NCBI GenBank assembly: GCA_001438965.1
Contig: LIAY01000003.1
Span: 1 to 37,772, forward strand
Length of the DNA stretch: 37,772 bases
Reading direction: 5' to 3'
Origin: Microbacteriaceae bacterium BACL25 MAG-120322-bin65
Lineage (GTDB): Bacteria > Actinomycetota > Actinomycetes > Actinomycetales > Microbacteriaceae
Shown: positions 17,945 through 27,860 of the stretch, one piece after another
How positions within the stretch are numbered: the stretch's first letter is position 1
How the letters are laid out: each line of letters opens with the position of its first letter
Position numbers and translations under genes: made by a program
The notes under the pieces: model-generated
What the model saw: only the letters and a program-made list of their open reading frames with translations
What the model was told of the DNA's origin: nothing
Database searches by the model: none

Positions 17945-19516
17945 ATGTTTTCTCCTACCGGGCTAGTCCGACCCAGAGCATCGCTGGGTGCTCCGGCTTC
18001 GCTGCCGATAGCTATCGGGGTGGCCATACTTGCTGGCTGGTTGATGGATTTGGGCTTCCCTGATCGCGACTGGTGGCCACTAACCCTGCTGGGCACTGCG
18101 GCCATGATGTTCGCCGTTCGGGGACTGAGTTTGCCCAAAGCACTCCTTGTTGGCGCGGTGGGTGGTTTCACCTTCTATGGCATCACTATTTGGTGGCTCA
18201 CGGTATATCTGGGCTTAGTGCCCTGGATTGCTCTCACCCTGGCCGAGGTGGTCATATTTTCTCTTGGAATGGGCCTGATTGCCCTGATCTGGCGCTATGG
18301 CTCCGCGCACTGGAGCAGTGTCGCCGGGCGCTTAGGCGTGCTTCCCGCCCTGGTCGGGGGAGCCTGGATGCTGCGCGAAGCGATTTCGAGCATGTATCCC
18401 TGGGGTGGTTTCGCTTGGGCTCGTATTGCTCAAAGCCAGTCTGAGAGCACCCTTGCGCCCTTAGTTTCCTGGTTTGGTACCAGTGGCATGAGTTTTCTCC
18501 TTGCCTGGGCTGTGGCACTAGGTGTTGCCCTCCTTGGTGAGCCCCGATTGAGTGTCACCGGACGTGGCGGCCTCGCCGCAGCAGTGAGTCTGGCACTGGT
18601 GGTCTGGCCAGCGTGGCCGGTGGTGGAATCTGGTTCAATCCGAGTGTTAGCGATCCAGGGAAATGCCGATGCTGGGCTCCTGGCCAACTACCAACGTGGC
18701 GATAATTTGCGCGATCACTACCTGGTCAACCGTGAGCTTTATGGCGAAGAAGTCGATGTTGTGGTGTGGCCAGAAAATGCTTCCGATATCGACCCGCTAC
18801 GTCACCCAGAGGCCGCATCCGTGGTCTCTGAGGTTGCCCGAGAAATGAACGCGCCCTTGGTCGTGGGGGCCATCACCAAAGTCGGCGAAGAAAGCTTCAA
18901 CAGCATGCTGTTGTGGGAATATGACCCCACCCTTGAGCGGGGAGTGGCGAGAGATCAATACGACAAAATTCATCCAGTGCCCTTTGCTGAGTATCTACCG
19001 GAGCGGGAATTCTTTTACCCACTGTGGCCTTCGCTTTTTAGCATGATTCCCCGGGATTACTCGTTCGGGGAGCGCGATACGGTTTTTGCCCTAGATGGCG
19101 CCACAGCGGGAATTGCCATCTGTTTTGACATTGTCGATGACGCTATCGTGTGGTCAATGATGGACGAGGGCGCTGATGTGATTTTTGCCCCCACCAACAA
19201 CGCTGACTTCGGTCGGACCGATCAGAGTGTTCAACAACTGGCTATCGCAAGGCTCCGGGCGATCGAAACCGGACGCAGTGTGGTCAATATTTCTACCGTG
19301 GGGACCAGCGCCGTGATGGATCCCACCGGTGCCACACTCGATCGCCTGCCCACCTACACCGAGGGATACATGCTCCTCGATGTTCCCCTGGCTCATCACA
19401 CAACTCCAGCTACGTTTATTAAACAAAACCTAGAAGTTTTGGTTGGCTCGGCGACCATTGCTGGCTTGTTCACCGCTCTTGGTGCCACACGTTTTCGGCG
19501 CAAAGAAAGCGACTAA
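17945..19516 (+). CDS. lnt: Apolipoprotein N-acyltransferase
   Basis: Polytopic N-terminus plus carbon-nitrogen hydrolase domain: VVWPENASD, YDKIHPVPFAEYLPER, GIAICFDIVDD, NADFGRTDQSVQQLAIARLRAIETGRSVV. Confidence 0.93.
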   Translation: MFSPTGLVRPRASLGAPASLPIAIGVAILAGWLMDLGFPDRDWWPLTLLGTAAMMFAVRGLSLPKALLVGAVGGFTFYGITIWWLTVYLGLVPWIALTLAEVVIFSLGMGLIALIWRYGSAHWSSVAGRLGVLPALVGGAWMLREAISSMYPWGGFAWARIAQSQSESTLAPLVSWFGTSGMSFLLAWAVALGVALLGEPRLSVTGRGGLAAAVSLALVVWPAWPVVESGSIRVLAIQGNADAGLLANYQRGDNLRDHYLVNRELYGEEVDVVVWPENASDIDPLRHPEAASVVSEVAREMNAPLVVGAITKVGEESFNSMLLWEYDPTLERGVARDQYDKIHPVPFAEYLPEREFFYPLWPSLFSMIPRDYSFGERDTVFALDGATAGIAICFDIVDDAIVWSMMDEGADVIFAPTNNADFGRTDQSVQQLAIARLRAIETGRSVVNISTVGTSAVMDPTGATLDRLPTYTEGYMLLDVPLAHHTTPATFIKQNLEVLVGSATIAGLFTALGATRFRRKESD

Positions 19517-19561
19517 GCGGCAGCCAGCTGCCTATGAATCGCTTGCTGCCAAGCTTTTTCG
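19515..19561 (+). terminator. Possible intrinsic terminator of lnt
   Basis: AAGCGGCAGC ... GCTGCCAAGCTTTTT with imperfect (bulged) pairing and a T-run; also a small local GGCAGCcaGCTGCC palindrome. Confidence 0.35.
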
Positions 19562-20305
19562 CAGCAGGGTGGCCAGGTCACACCGATCTGTCACGATGCC
19601 ATCAACACCCATCTGCCACAGTCTTTTCATGTGAGACACATCATTAATCGTCCACACATGGACTTCACGGCCCCGGCGATGACAGCTACGAATCATGCCC
19701 GGGGTAACCAGGGGTAATCCGTAATACGAGGTGGGAATTTGTAGAGCCACCACTTCGCTCGGGATATCCCACTTATCCAGTGCTAAACCCACCCAGGAAC
19801 GAAGCCTTCCTTCGATAACATGGCGTGAAGTGGCGCTACTGGCAACCCCTGGTAGCCCCGCCACGGCCCGAGATCGGCTCAGCTCACTGAAGGAGGCGAC
19901 CAAGATGCGGTCGGTGGCTCCAAGCGCAGTGATGAGCGAGACAAAGGGCTCCACTACCGAATCAACCTTGAGATCGATGTTGAAGCGTTGTTGGGGGAAA
20001 CGCTCTAACGCTTGTGCCAGGGTGGGGAACCCTTCACCAAAGCCCAGATCAATCCCCGCCAGCTCAGAGGCGGTGTAATCCGCTATGGAGCCGCTACGCC
20101 CAGCAACTCGCTCCAGGAGAGAATCGTGCGCGATGATGACTTCGCCGTCTTTGCTGAGGTGCACATCGGTTTCGAGAATGTCTGCGCCAGCGTCAACAGC
20201 GGCACCAAATGCCCCGAGCGTGTTTTCGCCATGCTCGATCGCCAATCCGCGGTGGGCGATGACGCGTGGGGGAGTACCGATTAAAAAGCTCACTTTTTCT
20301 CCCAA
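19532..20305 (-). CDS. Glycerophosphodiester phosphodiesterase
   Basis: PRVIAHRGLAIEHGENTLGAFGAAVDAGADILETDVHLSKDGEVIIAHD; VHVWTINDVSHMKRLWQMGVDGIVTDRCD. Confidence 0.94.
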   Translation of the reverse strand: MGEKVSFLIGTPPRVIAHRGLAIEHGENTLGAFGAAVDAGADILETDVHLSKDGEVIIAHDSLLERVAGRSGSIADYTASELAGIDLGFGEGFPTLAQALERFPQQRFNIDLKVDSVVEPFVSLITALGATDRILVASFSELSRSRAVAGLPGVASSATSRHVIEGRLRSWVGLALDKWDIPSEVVALQIPTSYYGLPLVTPGMIRSCHRRGREVHVWTINDVSHMKRLWQMGVDGIVTDRCDLATLLRKSLAASDS

Positions 20306-20365
20306 AATATCCTGCTTTCGGCCAGTATAGGCGGGGTTTGGTCTGTTTCTCGCTACACTTCCCAG

Positions 20366-21148
20366 ATGACAAATCCACTAAAGCCTGGCCAACTCACCGG
20401 TGCACGAGCCCTCATTACCGGCTCATCACGAGGAATTGGGGCCGCTACTGCGCACTATCTCGCCCAGGCTGGTGCATCTGTAGTGATCAATTACCGCAAT
20501 AAAGCTTCTCGTGCCGAAAAACTGGTCGCTGAGATCCTTTCAGACGGCGGACAAGCTATGGCCGTTGGTGCTGACCTAACAGAGCCCCTAGGCGTTGCTC
20601 GTATGGTGGCCCAGATTAAGGATTCTCTGGGTGGGCTCGACTTACTCATCCTCAACGCCTCAGGCGGCATGGAATCGGACATGGGAGAGGGCTACGCGAT
20701 GAAACTTAATCGCGACGCCCAAGTAGGCCTCCTGACCAGCGCTTTACCACTGATGGAACCTGGCTCCCGAGTGGTGTTTGTTACCTCGCACCAGGCGCAT
20801 TTCATCCGCGAAGTTGAAACCATGCCCGAATATGTGCCCGTTGCGCTGTCTAAAAGAGCTGGCGAAGACGCTCTGCGGGGCATGATTGATCAGATGAGCA
20901 CTGTGGGAGTGGAGTTTGTGGTGGTCTCGGGAGACATGATCGAGGGCACCGTCACGGCAACCCTGCTGAATCGTGCCAATCCTGGTGTTATCGAGGCCCG
21001 CAAGGAGCAGGTAGGCAAGCTCTACAACGTCGAGGAGTTCGCTGGCGAAGTAGCTTTAGCCGCTGTGGAAGAAGTTCCTGAAGGCAACACCAGGTTGGTG
21101 GGCGATGTTTCCAGTTTTGTCGGCAATCCCGATATTGCCGCGATTTAG
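20366..21148 (+). CDS. Short-chain dehydrogenase/reductase
   Basis: ALITGSSRGIGAATAHYLAQAGASVVINYRN Rossmann motif, LILNASGG. Confidence 0.9.
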   Translation: MTNPLKPGQLTGARALITGSSRGIGAATAHYLAQAGASVVINYRNKASRAEKLVAEILSDGGQAMAVGADLTEPLGVARMVAQIKDSLGGLDLLILNASGGMESDMGEGYAMKLNRDAQVGLLTSALPLMEPGSRVVFVTSHQAHFIREVETMPEYVPVALSKRAGEDALRGMIDQMSTVGVEFVVVSGDMIEGTVTATLLNRANPGVIEARKEQVGKLYNVEEFAGEVALAAVEEVPEGNTRLVGDVSSFVGNPDIAAI

Positions 21149-21185
21149 GGCCTATAGGCAGCTTTTAGCTCTCTAAGCTTGATTC

Positions 21186-21635
21186 ATGGCTGCGGCGGAT
21201 CGACTACGACTTACCAGTCGAATCATGCTGATGGACCCCACGGGCGCCGTTTTGCTCTTTCTCACAGCTGCACCGGATTCTTCTGGTTTCACGCGCTGGA
21301 TAACCCCAGGAGGCGGTGTTGACCCTGGTGAGACCCATCAAGTGGCAGCCAGGCGCGAACTGAGAGAAGAAACTGGCCGAGACTTTAGCGATGTTGGCGA
21401 AGCGGTCTGGACCTATGACTTTGAGGTCAGTTACGACCAGGCAGATCACGATCGTGGTCACGCAGAATATTTCCATGTTCCGTCTGAGCGTTTTGAACCC
21501 GTGAGCACATTCTGGACCGATGAAGAACACATTGATGTCACCGATTGGCGTTGGTTTAGCGCTGAGGAGTTAGAAACGGGCGAGGAAGTGTTCGAGCCGG
21601 CCTATTTGCCCACTCTTATTCGAGAGCTTCGCTAA
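21186..21635 (+). CDS. NUDIX hydrolase
   Basis: GGGVDPGETHQVAARRELREETGRD Nudix box. Confidence 0.94.
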   Translation: MAAADRLRLTSRIMLMDPTGAVLLFLTAAPDSSGFTRWITPGGGVDPGETHQVAARRELREETGRDFSDVGEAVWTYDFEVSYDQADHDRGHAEYFHVPSERFEPVSTFWTDEEHIDVTDWRWFSAEELETGEEVFEPAYLPTLIRELR

Positions 21636-21713
21636 ACTATATAAACCCCGATAATCTATATTATGTCAGTTTGGCGATTACGAGTGCCCTCATCACGGCC
21701 CCAGGTGTCTCCC

Positions 21714-22775
21714 CTAGCCCGATTGAGTGGCAGAGACCCACTCGTTGAGTTTCGCAAGTGCTAAGCCTTGGTCCACCGCGGATTGGGCAAGTTCGATTTT
21801 TTCCATCAAACGCTCGGAGAGGTTTCGCTTCATTTGGTTCGGATCCTCGGCCAGTGCGAAAGCGACCAAACCGGCTGCGGCATTGAGAATAACGATGTCG
21901 CGAACCGGACCTGGTTCGCCGTTGAGAACAGAGTGTGCCAATTGTGCGTTGTGTTCGGGCCCTTCACCCAGGAGGTCCTCTGGTCTGGCTTTGGCCAGGC
22001 CCAATTCCACCGAATTGATGTCATGTTCCAAAATGTTGCCGTTGGATACTTCCCATACGTGTGAGTTACCCGTAGTAGTGAGCTTGTCGATGCCATCATC
22101 GCCGCGATAAACCAGTGCGCCTCTTGCTCCCCTGGTTCTAAAAACTCCCGCCACCTGGGGAGCTCGTGTGGCGTCACTCACGCCCACAGCAGTCGCCTCT
22201 GGCCTTGCCGGGTTACACAATGGGCCCAGGATGTTGAACACGCTGGGAATCCCCATATCCTTGCGAGCCGATGCCGCGTATTTGAAACCCGGGTGGAATT
22301 TGGCGGCAAAGACGAAGGTAATCCCCACTTGGTGGAATACGCGTGCCACCCCTGATGGGTCCAGATCGAGATTGAGCCCCAAAGCTCCTAACACGTCGCT
22401 GGCTCCCGAAGCCGAACTTGCCGCCCGATTCCCATGTTTCACCACCGGAACACCGGTGGAGGCCGCCACAATCGAGGCAATCGAAGATACGTTGACTACA
22501 GCGCCATAGGGGTCTCCCCCGGTTCCGACAATGTCAAGCACCATGGGGTCGATGGGTAACGAGACCGCGTGGTGCAAAATAGCGTCGCGAAAACCCACAA
22601 TTTCATCAACCGTTTCAGGTTTAGCGCGCAAGGCAACAAGGAAACCAGCCAATTGTGCATCGGTGACCGCGCCCGCCATCACCGCTTCCATGGCACGGCT
22701 TGCCTGGGCCACCGAGAGATCTCGGGGCTCTAGCAACTGGGTCAAGGTTTCGGACCATGAGAAATCTGAAGTCAT
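21714..22775 (-). CDS. trpD: Anthranilate phosphoribosyltransferase; start proposed at the second Met (22775)
   Basis: [97 protein letters not shown]7-ATG supports 22775; ORF track starts at 22784. Confidence 0.94.
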   Translation of the reverse strand: MTSDFSWSETLTQLLEPRDLSVAQASRAMEAVMAGAVTDAQLAGFLVALRAKPETVDEIVGFRDAILHHAVSLPIDPMVLDIVGTGGDPYGAVVNVSSIASIVAASTGVPVVKHGNRAASSASGASDVLGALGLNLDLDPSGVARVFHQVGITFVFAAKFHPGFKYAASARKDMGIPSVFNILGPLCNPARPEATAVGVSDATRAPQVAGVFRTRGARGALVYRGDDGIDKLTTTGNSHVWEVSNGNILEHDINSVELGLAKARPEDLLGEGPEHNAQLAHSVLNGEPGPVRDIVILNAAAGLVAFALAEDPNQMKRNLSERLMEKIELAQSAVDQGLALAKLNEWVSATQSG

Positions 22776-22782
22776 AGAGGAC

Positions 22783-22788
22783 ATGCTA
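22783..22788 (-). promoter_or_regulatory. Candidate -10 element TAGCAT, 7 nt before trpD ATG (22775)
   Basis: Minus strand TAGCAT-gtcctct-ATGACTTCAGATTTC. Confidence 0.45.
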
Positions 22789-22838
22789 CCGCCCAGAATC
22801 AGGCATGTCGTGGGGGGTTAACGCTCAGGTCAATCAGG

Positions 22839-22844
22839 CATAAT
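22839..22844 (+). promoter_or_regulatory. Candidate -10 element CATAAT, 6 nt before ctaE GTG
   Basis: CATAAT-aggggg-GTG; 5/6 match to TATAAT. Confidence 0.55.
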
Positions 22845-22850
22845 AGGGGG

Positions 22851-23480
22851 GTGAGTAGCGCATCTCTTAGCCCCAGCTTTTCCTCCCCCGCTGTTAATCG
22901 GCCTAACGTCGTGGCAGTGGGCACCATTGTGTGGCTGGGAAGCGAGGTTATGTTCTTCGCCGGTTTGTTCGCAATTTACTTCACTCTGCGATCCACCTCC
23001 CCAGACCTATGGGAATACAACACGTCGTTACTCAACATTCCCTTCGCCGCGATCAACACCACAGTTCTGGTCCTTTCCAGCGTGACCGCACAGTTTGGTG
23101 TTTTCGCAGCCGAGCGCTTGCAAGCCCGCGCTACAGGTTGGAAACCAACCCAATGGGGCATGGTCGAATGGTTCTTCCTGAGCTTTTTTATGGGCGCATT
23201 CTTCGTCGCCGGACAGGTTTATGAGTATGCGATGCTCGTTTCCGAAGGTGTCACCTTAGCTTCCGACGCCTATGGTTCCGCGTTCTATCTGACTACTGGT
23301 TTCCACGGTCTCCACGTGACCGGAGGATTGATTGCCTTCCTGCTGGTGATTGGCCGCGCATATGCCGTCAATACCTTTACCCATCGGGAGGCCACAAGTG
23401 CGATTGTCATCTCGTACTATTGGCACTTCGTTGATGTGGTGTGGATTGGCCTTTTCCTCGTGATTTACGTCTTGAAATAG
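22851..23480 (+). CDS. ctaE: Cytochrome c oxidase subunit III (aa3)
   Basis: [60 protein letters not shown]. Confidence 0.97.
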   Translation: MSSASLSPSFSSPAVNRPNVVAVGTIVWLGSEVMFFAGLFAIYFTLRSTSPDLWEYNTSLLNIPFAAINTTVLVLSSVTAQFGVFAAERLQARATGWKPTQWGMVEWFFLSFFMGAFFVAGQVYEYAMLVSEGVTLASDAYGSAFYLTTGFHGLHVTGGLIAFLLVIGRAYAVNTFTHREATSAIVISYYWHFVDVVWIGLFLVIYVLK

Positions 23481-23495
23481 GGAAGAAACGACAAA

Positions 23496-24308
23496 GTGAA
23501 AAAACGCTCCATGCCTAACTCCGTTGCCCGCAAGACAGGTCGCCGTCACCCTCTCATGGGTGCGCTGTTGATCGCGATTGGTCTCCTCGTTACCGGAGGC
23601 GCCTATGCGGCTGCCTCGACCACTATCGCCATGGCAGAAACACCTTCAGTCTCCCAAGCGAGCCTGATAGATGAAGGCGAAAAGCTTTTCCTTGCCAACT
23701 GTGCCAGCTGTCACGGGCTCAACGTCGAGGGCACCGCAGCTGGGCCTAGTCTCATTGGCGTTGGCGCCTTGGCGGTAGACTTTCAGGTAGGAACCGGTCG
23801 GATGCCGATGGCTGGCTCTGGCCCGCAGGCTGAAGCAAAGCCTGTGCAGTTCACTCAGCCCCAGATTGATGCCTTAGCAGCGTTCGTTGCCTCTCTCGCT
23901 CCAGGACCAGGCTTGCCAGACCCACAGTATTACGCCGGTGACGGTGATGCCGCAGCTGGTGGAGCGCTTTTTAGGGTCAACTGTGCAATGTGTCACAACG
24001 TTGCCGGCGCTGGTGGTGCGCTGACCGAAGGAAAGTACGCTCCCCACCTGCGCAATATTGACCCCCTGCACGTCTACGGAGCCATGGTAACGGGACCTCA
24101 AAACATGCCGGTATTCAACGACATGAACCTGACACCCGAGCAGAAGAACGACGTGATTACCTACCTGAAATACCTGGACGAAACGCCCTCTGTTGGCGGC
24201 TTTAGCCTTGGTTCACTAGGGCCCGTGTCTGAGGGGCTTCTGATTTGGCTTATCGGTTTAGGCGGGCTCATCGCCGTCGCTATTTGGCTGACTGCTCGCT
24301 CTAACTAG
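23496..24308 (+). CDS. qcrC: Diheme cytochrome c subunit of the bcc complex
   Basis: Two CXXCH motifs (CASCH, CAMCH), N-terminal signal and C-terminal TM segments, upstream of qcrA/qcrB. Confidence 0.95.
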   Translation: MKKRSMPNSVARKTGRRHPLMGALLIAIGLLVTGGAYAAASTTIAMAETPSVSQASLIDEGEKLFLANCASCHGLNVEGTAAGPSLIGVGALAVDFQVGTGRMPMAGSGPQAEAKPVQFTQPQIDALAAFVASLAPGPGLPDPQYYAGDGDAAAGGALFRVNCAMCHNVAGAGGALTEGKYAPHLRNIDPLHVYGAMVTGPQNMPVFNDMNLTPEQKNDVITYLKYLDETPSVGGFSLGSLGPVSEGLLIWLIGLGGLIAVAIWLTARSN

Positions 24309-24335
24309 CTTTTTTCAACGAAAGGAACAACGAGA

Positions 24336-25394
24336 ATGATGGCCTCCACGCCACCTCGAAAAAATAACTCGGCAGCGGCCGGGCTGGTCAGCGATCCAGG
24401 AACCGCCGTTGTCGCTAGTTCCTTGGTTCCTAACCCTGGGCTGGAAGTAGAACACCAGAGGGTTACCGATTTGGACCCAGCCGAAGAAAAAAAGGCCGAA
24501 CGCCGTATTGCCTTGTTTTTCTCACTCTCCATTGTCGGCAGCGTTATTGCCGCCGTCGCATATGTGGTTTTCCCTATCATTCCCGGCGATATGGCCTCCG
24601 TTCGCTCGAACAACCTGTTCGTGGGACTCGGCTTATCAGTGGGTCTACTCGGTGTGGGAATTGGTGCCGTCCACTGGGCAAAATCGTTGATGCATGGGCA
24701 TGAACTTGTCGAAGATCGCCACCCCACGCGTGGCAGTGAAGAGACCCGTGAGATTGCAGCGGGAATGTTTACCCAGGCGAATAAAGAAAGTGGGTTCACG
24801 CGTCGCTCACTGGTTCGTAACACTCTCATCGGTGCACTCGTAGCAGCCCCTATTCCTGCCGTAGCACTGTTTAGAGATCTTGCTCCCTCGTCTAACCCGG
24901 TGGAGAAGATGAAAGAGACCATGTGGGCTGCGGGCGTGCGCCTAACTAAGGACCCCAGCGGTGTTCCCATCAAGGCCTCTGAAGTAACCATCGGGTCCGC
25001 TTTCCACGTTATCCCCGAGGGCTTAGTTGATCTCGAGCATCACCGCTTAGAGGAAAAAGCCAAAGCAGCAGTGCTGCTGATGCGCTTGCCTGTGGAAGTT
25101 TTAGTCGAAACACCAGAGCGCGCCTCCTGGTCTTATCAGGGCATTGTGGCGTATTCCAAGATTTGCACCCACGTGGGTTGCCCTGTTGCCCTCTACGAAC
25201 AGCAAACTCACCACCTGCTGTGCCCATGCCACCAGTCAGAATTTGACGTGGCAAACCACTGTGAAGTGATTTTTGGACCGGCTGCCCGCCCCCTTCCCCA
25301 GCTTCCTATCAGCGTCGATGCCGAAGGATATCTAGTAGCACAAAGTGACTTCACCGAACCGGTGGGGCCAAGTTTCTGGGAGCGTGAAGCATGA
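24336..25394 (+). CDS. qcrA: Rieske iron-sulfur subunit of the bcc complex
   Basis: CTHVGCPVALYEQQTHHLLCPCHQSEFDV Rieske boxes; N-terminal TM helices. Confidence 0.96.
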   Translation: MMASTPPRKNNSAAAGLVSDPGTAVVASSLVPNPGLEVEHQRVTDLDPAEEKKAERRIALFFSLSIVGSVIAAVAYVVFPIIPGDMASVRSNNLFVGLGLSVGLLGVGIGAVHWAKSLMHGHELVEDRHPTRGSEETREIAAGMFTQANKESGFTRRSLVRNTLIGALVAAPIPAVALFRDLAPSSNPVEKMKETMWAAGVRLTKDPSGVPIKASEVTIGSAFHVIPEGLVDLEHHRLEEKAKAAVLLMRLPVEVLVETPERASWSYQGIVAYSKICTHVGCPVALYEQQTHHLLCPCHQSEFDVANHCEVIFGPAARPLPQLPISVDAEGYLVAQSDFTEPVGPSFWEREA

Positions 25395-27001
25395 GCACCA
25401 CAATAAGCAGTGGCTCTAAGCCTGATGTCAGTCGCGGAATGCGTTTCACCGGTGCCGCCGCCAACTATTTGGATGAGCGCACCAGTGTGTCGGGTGCGGT
25501 GAAAGAACTAGGCCGGAAGATTTTCCCTGACCACTGGTCTTTCATGCTCGGCGAGGTTGCCCTTTACAGCTTCATCGTAATTCTGCTCAGTGGGACCTTC
25601 TTGACGTTCTTTTTTGACCCTTCGATGACCGAAGTGGACTACGAAGGGTCCTACCTTCCCCTCAAGGGCATTGAAATGTCAGTGGCCTACCATTCCTCGT
25701 TGGATATCTCCTTCGACATTCGTGGTGGCCTTTTGATGCGTCAGGTCCACCACTGGGCAGCACTTCTCTTTGTGGCGTCCATCGGGCTACACATGTTGCG
25801 TGTGTTCTTCACCGGGGCGTTCCGCAAGCCTCGAGAGCTCAACTGGATTATCGGTTTTGTACTTTTCATTCTCGCTATGGCCGAGGGTTTCACGGGTTAT
25901 AGCCTCCCGGATGATCTTCTCTCGGGGAATGGTTTGCGCATTATTGACGGCATGATCAAGGCCTTCCCCGTGATTGGCGTGTGGACCTCGTATCTGTTCT
26001 TTGGCAACGAGTTCCCGGGCACGGATGTGATTCCTCGCCTCTATGTGTTGCACATTATGTTGCTCCCGGCGATTTTGATTGCCTCCTTGGCCATCCACAT
26101 GGTCTTGCTGGTGGTCAACAAGCACACCCAGTTCGCTGGCCCCGGTCGCACCAACGACAATGTCGTCGGTTCACCGGTCTTGCCAGTTTTTGCTGCCAAA
26201 GCAGGTGGATTCTTCTTCCTCGTCTTCGGTGCGATCATGCTGATTGCGTCGCTGTTCACGATTAACCCGATTTGGAACTATGGGCCCTATGACCCCTCCC
26301 CTGTGTCAGCCGGAACGCAACCCGACTGGTACATCGGCTTCGCCGATGGTGCATTGAGGCTTATTCCGCCGGGCTGGGAGTTTATTCTCTTCGGAAACAC
26401 GTGGTCGATGAATATTCTGACTCCGACGATATTCCTCGGAGTGTTTATCGTCCTGGTGGCGATTTACCCCTTCATTGAAGCCTGGATCACCGGAGACAAG
26501 CGTGAGCACCACATCGCTGATCGCCCGCGAAACGCCCCCACCCGCACCGCCATTGGGGCCGCTGGAGTGACCTTCTACGCCGTGTTGTGGGCAGCAGCCA
26601 GCTCGGACTTGATTGCCACGCACTTCAAGCTCACCATCGAAGGGGTTATTACCGCCCTTCAGGTGCTCTTCTTCTTAGCCCCCGTTGCGGCTTTCATGAT
26701 TGCCAAGCGAACCTGTCTTGCCCTCCAGCGTAAAGATCGAGAAATCGCTCTGCACGGCTACGAGAGCGGTCGCATCGTGCGTTTGCCCGGTGGCGAGTAC
26801 GTGGAGGTCCACGAGCAGTTAGAGGACGCCGAGCGCTGGCGTCTCCTAGATTTCGAAGAATACAAACCACTTGTTGTGCGCCCCAACGACAAGGGACGGA
26901 TCACAGTGGGAACGCGCATGCGCGCTGGTTTCTCTCGCTGGTTCTTTGAAGACCGAGTGATGCCGGTGGATCAGAAGGAATTGGAGTACGCCAAGCACTA
27001 G
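25391..27001 (+). CDS. qcrB: Cytochrome b subunit of the bcc complex
   Basis: 536 aa; FPDHWSFMLGEVALYSFIVILLSGTFL, VHHWAALLFVASIGLHMLRVFFTGAFRKPRELNW, GYSLPDDLLSGNGLRI. Confidence 0.97.
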   Translation: MSTTISSGSKPDVSRGMRFTGAAANYLDERTSVSGAVKELGRKIFPDHWSFMLGEVALYSFIVILLSGTFLTFFFDPSMTEVDYEGSYLPLKGIEMSVAYHSSLDISFDIRGGLLMRQVHHWAALLFVASIGLHMLRVFFTGAFRKPRELNWIIGFVLFILAMAEGFTGYSLPDDLLSGNGLRIIDGMIKAFPVIGVWTSYLFFGNEFPGTDVIPRLYVLHIMLLPAILIASLAIHMVLLVVNKHTQFAGPGRTNDNVVGSPVLPVFAAKAGGFFFLVFGAIMLIASLFTINPIWNYGPYDPSPVSAGTQPDWYIGFADGALRLIPPGWEFILFGNTWSMNILTPTIFLGVFIVLVAIYPFIEAWITGDKREHHIADRPRNAPTRTAIGAAGVTFYAVLWAAASSDLIATHFKLTIEGVITALQVLFFLAPVAAFMIAKRTCLALQRKDREIALHGYESGRIVRLPGGEYVEVHEQLEDAERWRLLDFEEYKPLVVRPNDKGRITVGTRMRAGFSRWFFEDRVMPVDQKELEYAKH

Positions 27002-27002
27002 A

Positions 27003-27039
27003 AATATATGCGTCGTTTAGAACAAACGGCGCATATATT
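27003..27039 (+). terminator. 16-bp-stem hairpin between qcrB and the convergent GNAT gene
   Basis: AATATATGCGTCGTTT-agaac-AAACGGCGCATATATT; complete pairing with one G-U wobble in the plus-strand RNA. Confidence 0.65.
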
Positions 27040-27472
27040 CAGCTTGTTGGGTGTACCCCAGGCGGTCATAGAAGCCACCAGCGCGACGTGAAGCAACAGT
27101 TAGCTGTGTTACTCCTCTGGCCTCGCACGCGTCCTCCACAGCCCGCACGAGGGCTGTTCCAACACCGCTTGTCTGAATCGAGTCATCAACAGCGATTTCT
27201 TGCAACTGTGCTGAGGTGCCGTTGGTATAGAGCAGGGTATTAACAGTGGTCAAGGCATAGCCCACTACCGCTCCCCCGTGCTCGGCAACATGGACCATGG
27301 TCGCCGGAGCGTCATCGAGGACCTGACTGAAACTAGTGGTAAAAATCTCAGGATCAACCTCAACCGGATGCCCTAACTTTGCCACCAACGCTAAGACGGA
27401 TTCACTATCCGCCGCAGTAGCCATCCGCACCACAACGCTGCTAGCTGGCAAAATATCCCCGGTAGTACTCAT
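27017..27472 (-). CDS. GNAT-family N-acetyltransferase
   Basis: VRMATAADSESVLALVAKLGHPV...LQEIAVDDSIQTSGVGTALVRAVEDACEARGVTQLTVASRRAGGFYDRLGY. Start codon uncertain (27493, 27472 or 27424). Confidence 0.88.
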   Translation of the reverse strand: MSTTGDILPASSVVVRMATAADSESVLALVAKLGHPVEVDPEIFTTSFSQVLDDAPATMVHVAEHGGAVVGYALTTVNTLLYTNGTSAQLQEIAVDDSIQTSGVGTALVRAVEDACEARGVTQLTVASRRAGGFYDRLGYTQQAEYMRRLF

Positions 27473-27857
27473 ACGTCCAGCCAACAAGACCAATCAGGAC
27501 CAGCGGCAGGGCATAGAGGGTGATCCAAAAGCCGACGGCGAGACCGGCGAAAGACATTGCGGCCCCAGCACCCAACATCACGGGCCACCAGCTCCAGGGG
27601 CTATAGAAACCCATTTCAGGGTCGCCCTCATCAATGTCTGCTTCGAGCCTGTCCTCAGGGAGTTCCCCACCCTGGTTGGAGAACTGAAACTGCAAGTAAA
27701 AAGCGATAAAAAGCGAGAGCACTCCACTGAGCCCAATGGCAATCGTGCCTGCCCATTCGACCTGTCCATCAGCTATCAGCGACCACACGGTGTACACGGT
27801 CACCAACAGGCCAAAATAGACGGAGAGAATCGAAAGGACAGCGATGTTTGTTCTCAT
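27441..27857 (-). CDS. ctaF: Cytochrome c oxidase subunit IV (actinobacterial)
   Basis: Small multi-TM protein directly after ctaD; FYSPWSWWPVMLGAGAAMSFAGLAVGFWI is typical of actinobacterial subunit 4. Confidence 0.92.
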   Translation of the reverse strand: MRTNIAVLSILSVYFGLLVTVYTVWSLIADGQVEWAGTIAIGLSGVLSLFIAFYLQFQFSNQGGELPEDRLEADIDEGDPEMGFYSPWSWWPVMLGAGAAMSFAGLAVGFWITLYALPLVLIGLVGWTYEYYRGYFAS

Positions 27858-27860
27858 CGC

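Noticed and set aside
24603-24622. Second LexA-like palindrome tcgaacaacctgttcg within qcrA
   Set aside because: The GAAC/GTTC half-sites are separated by 5 nt, not 4, and the site is inside coding sequence with no promoter context.
24305-24991. 228-aa antisense ORF opposite qcrA
   Set aside because: Low-complexity Ser/Arg/Pro-rich translation, no recognisable motif, fully covered by a clear qcrA frame; a typical shadow ORF.
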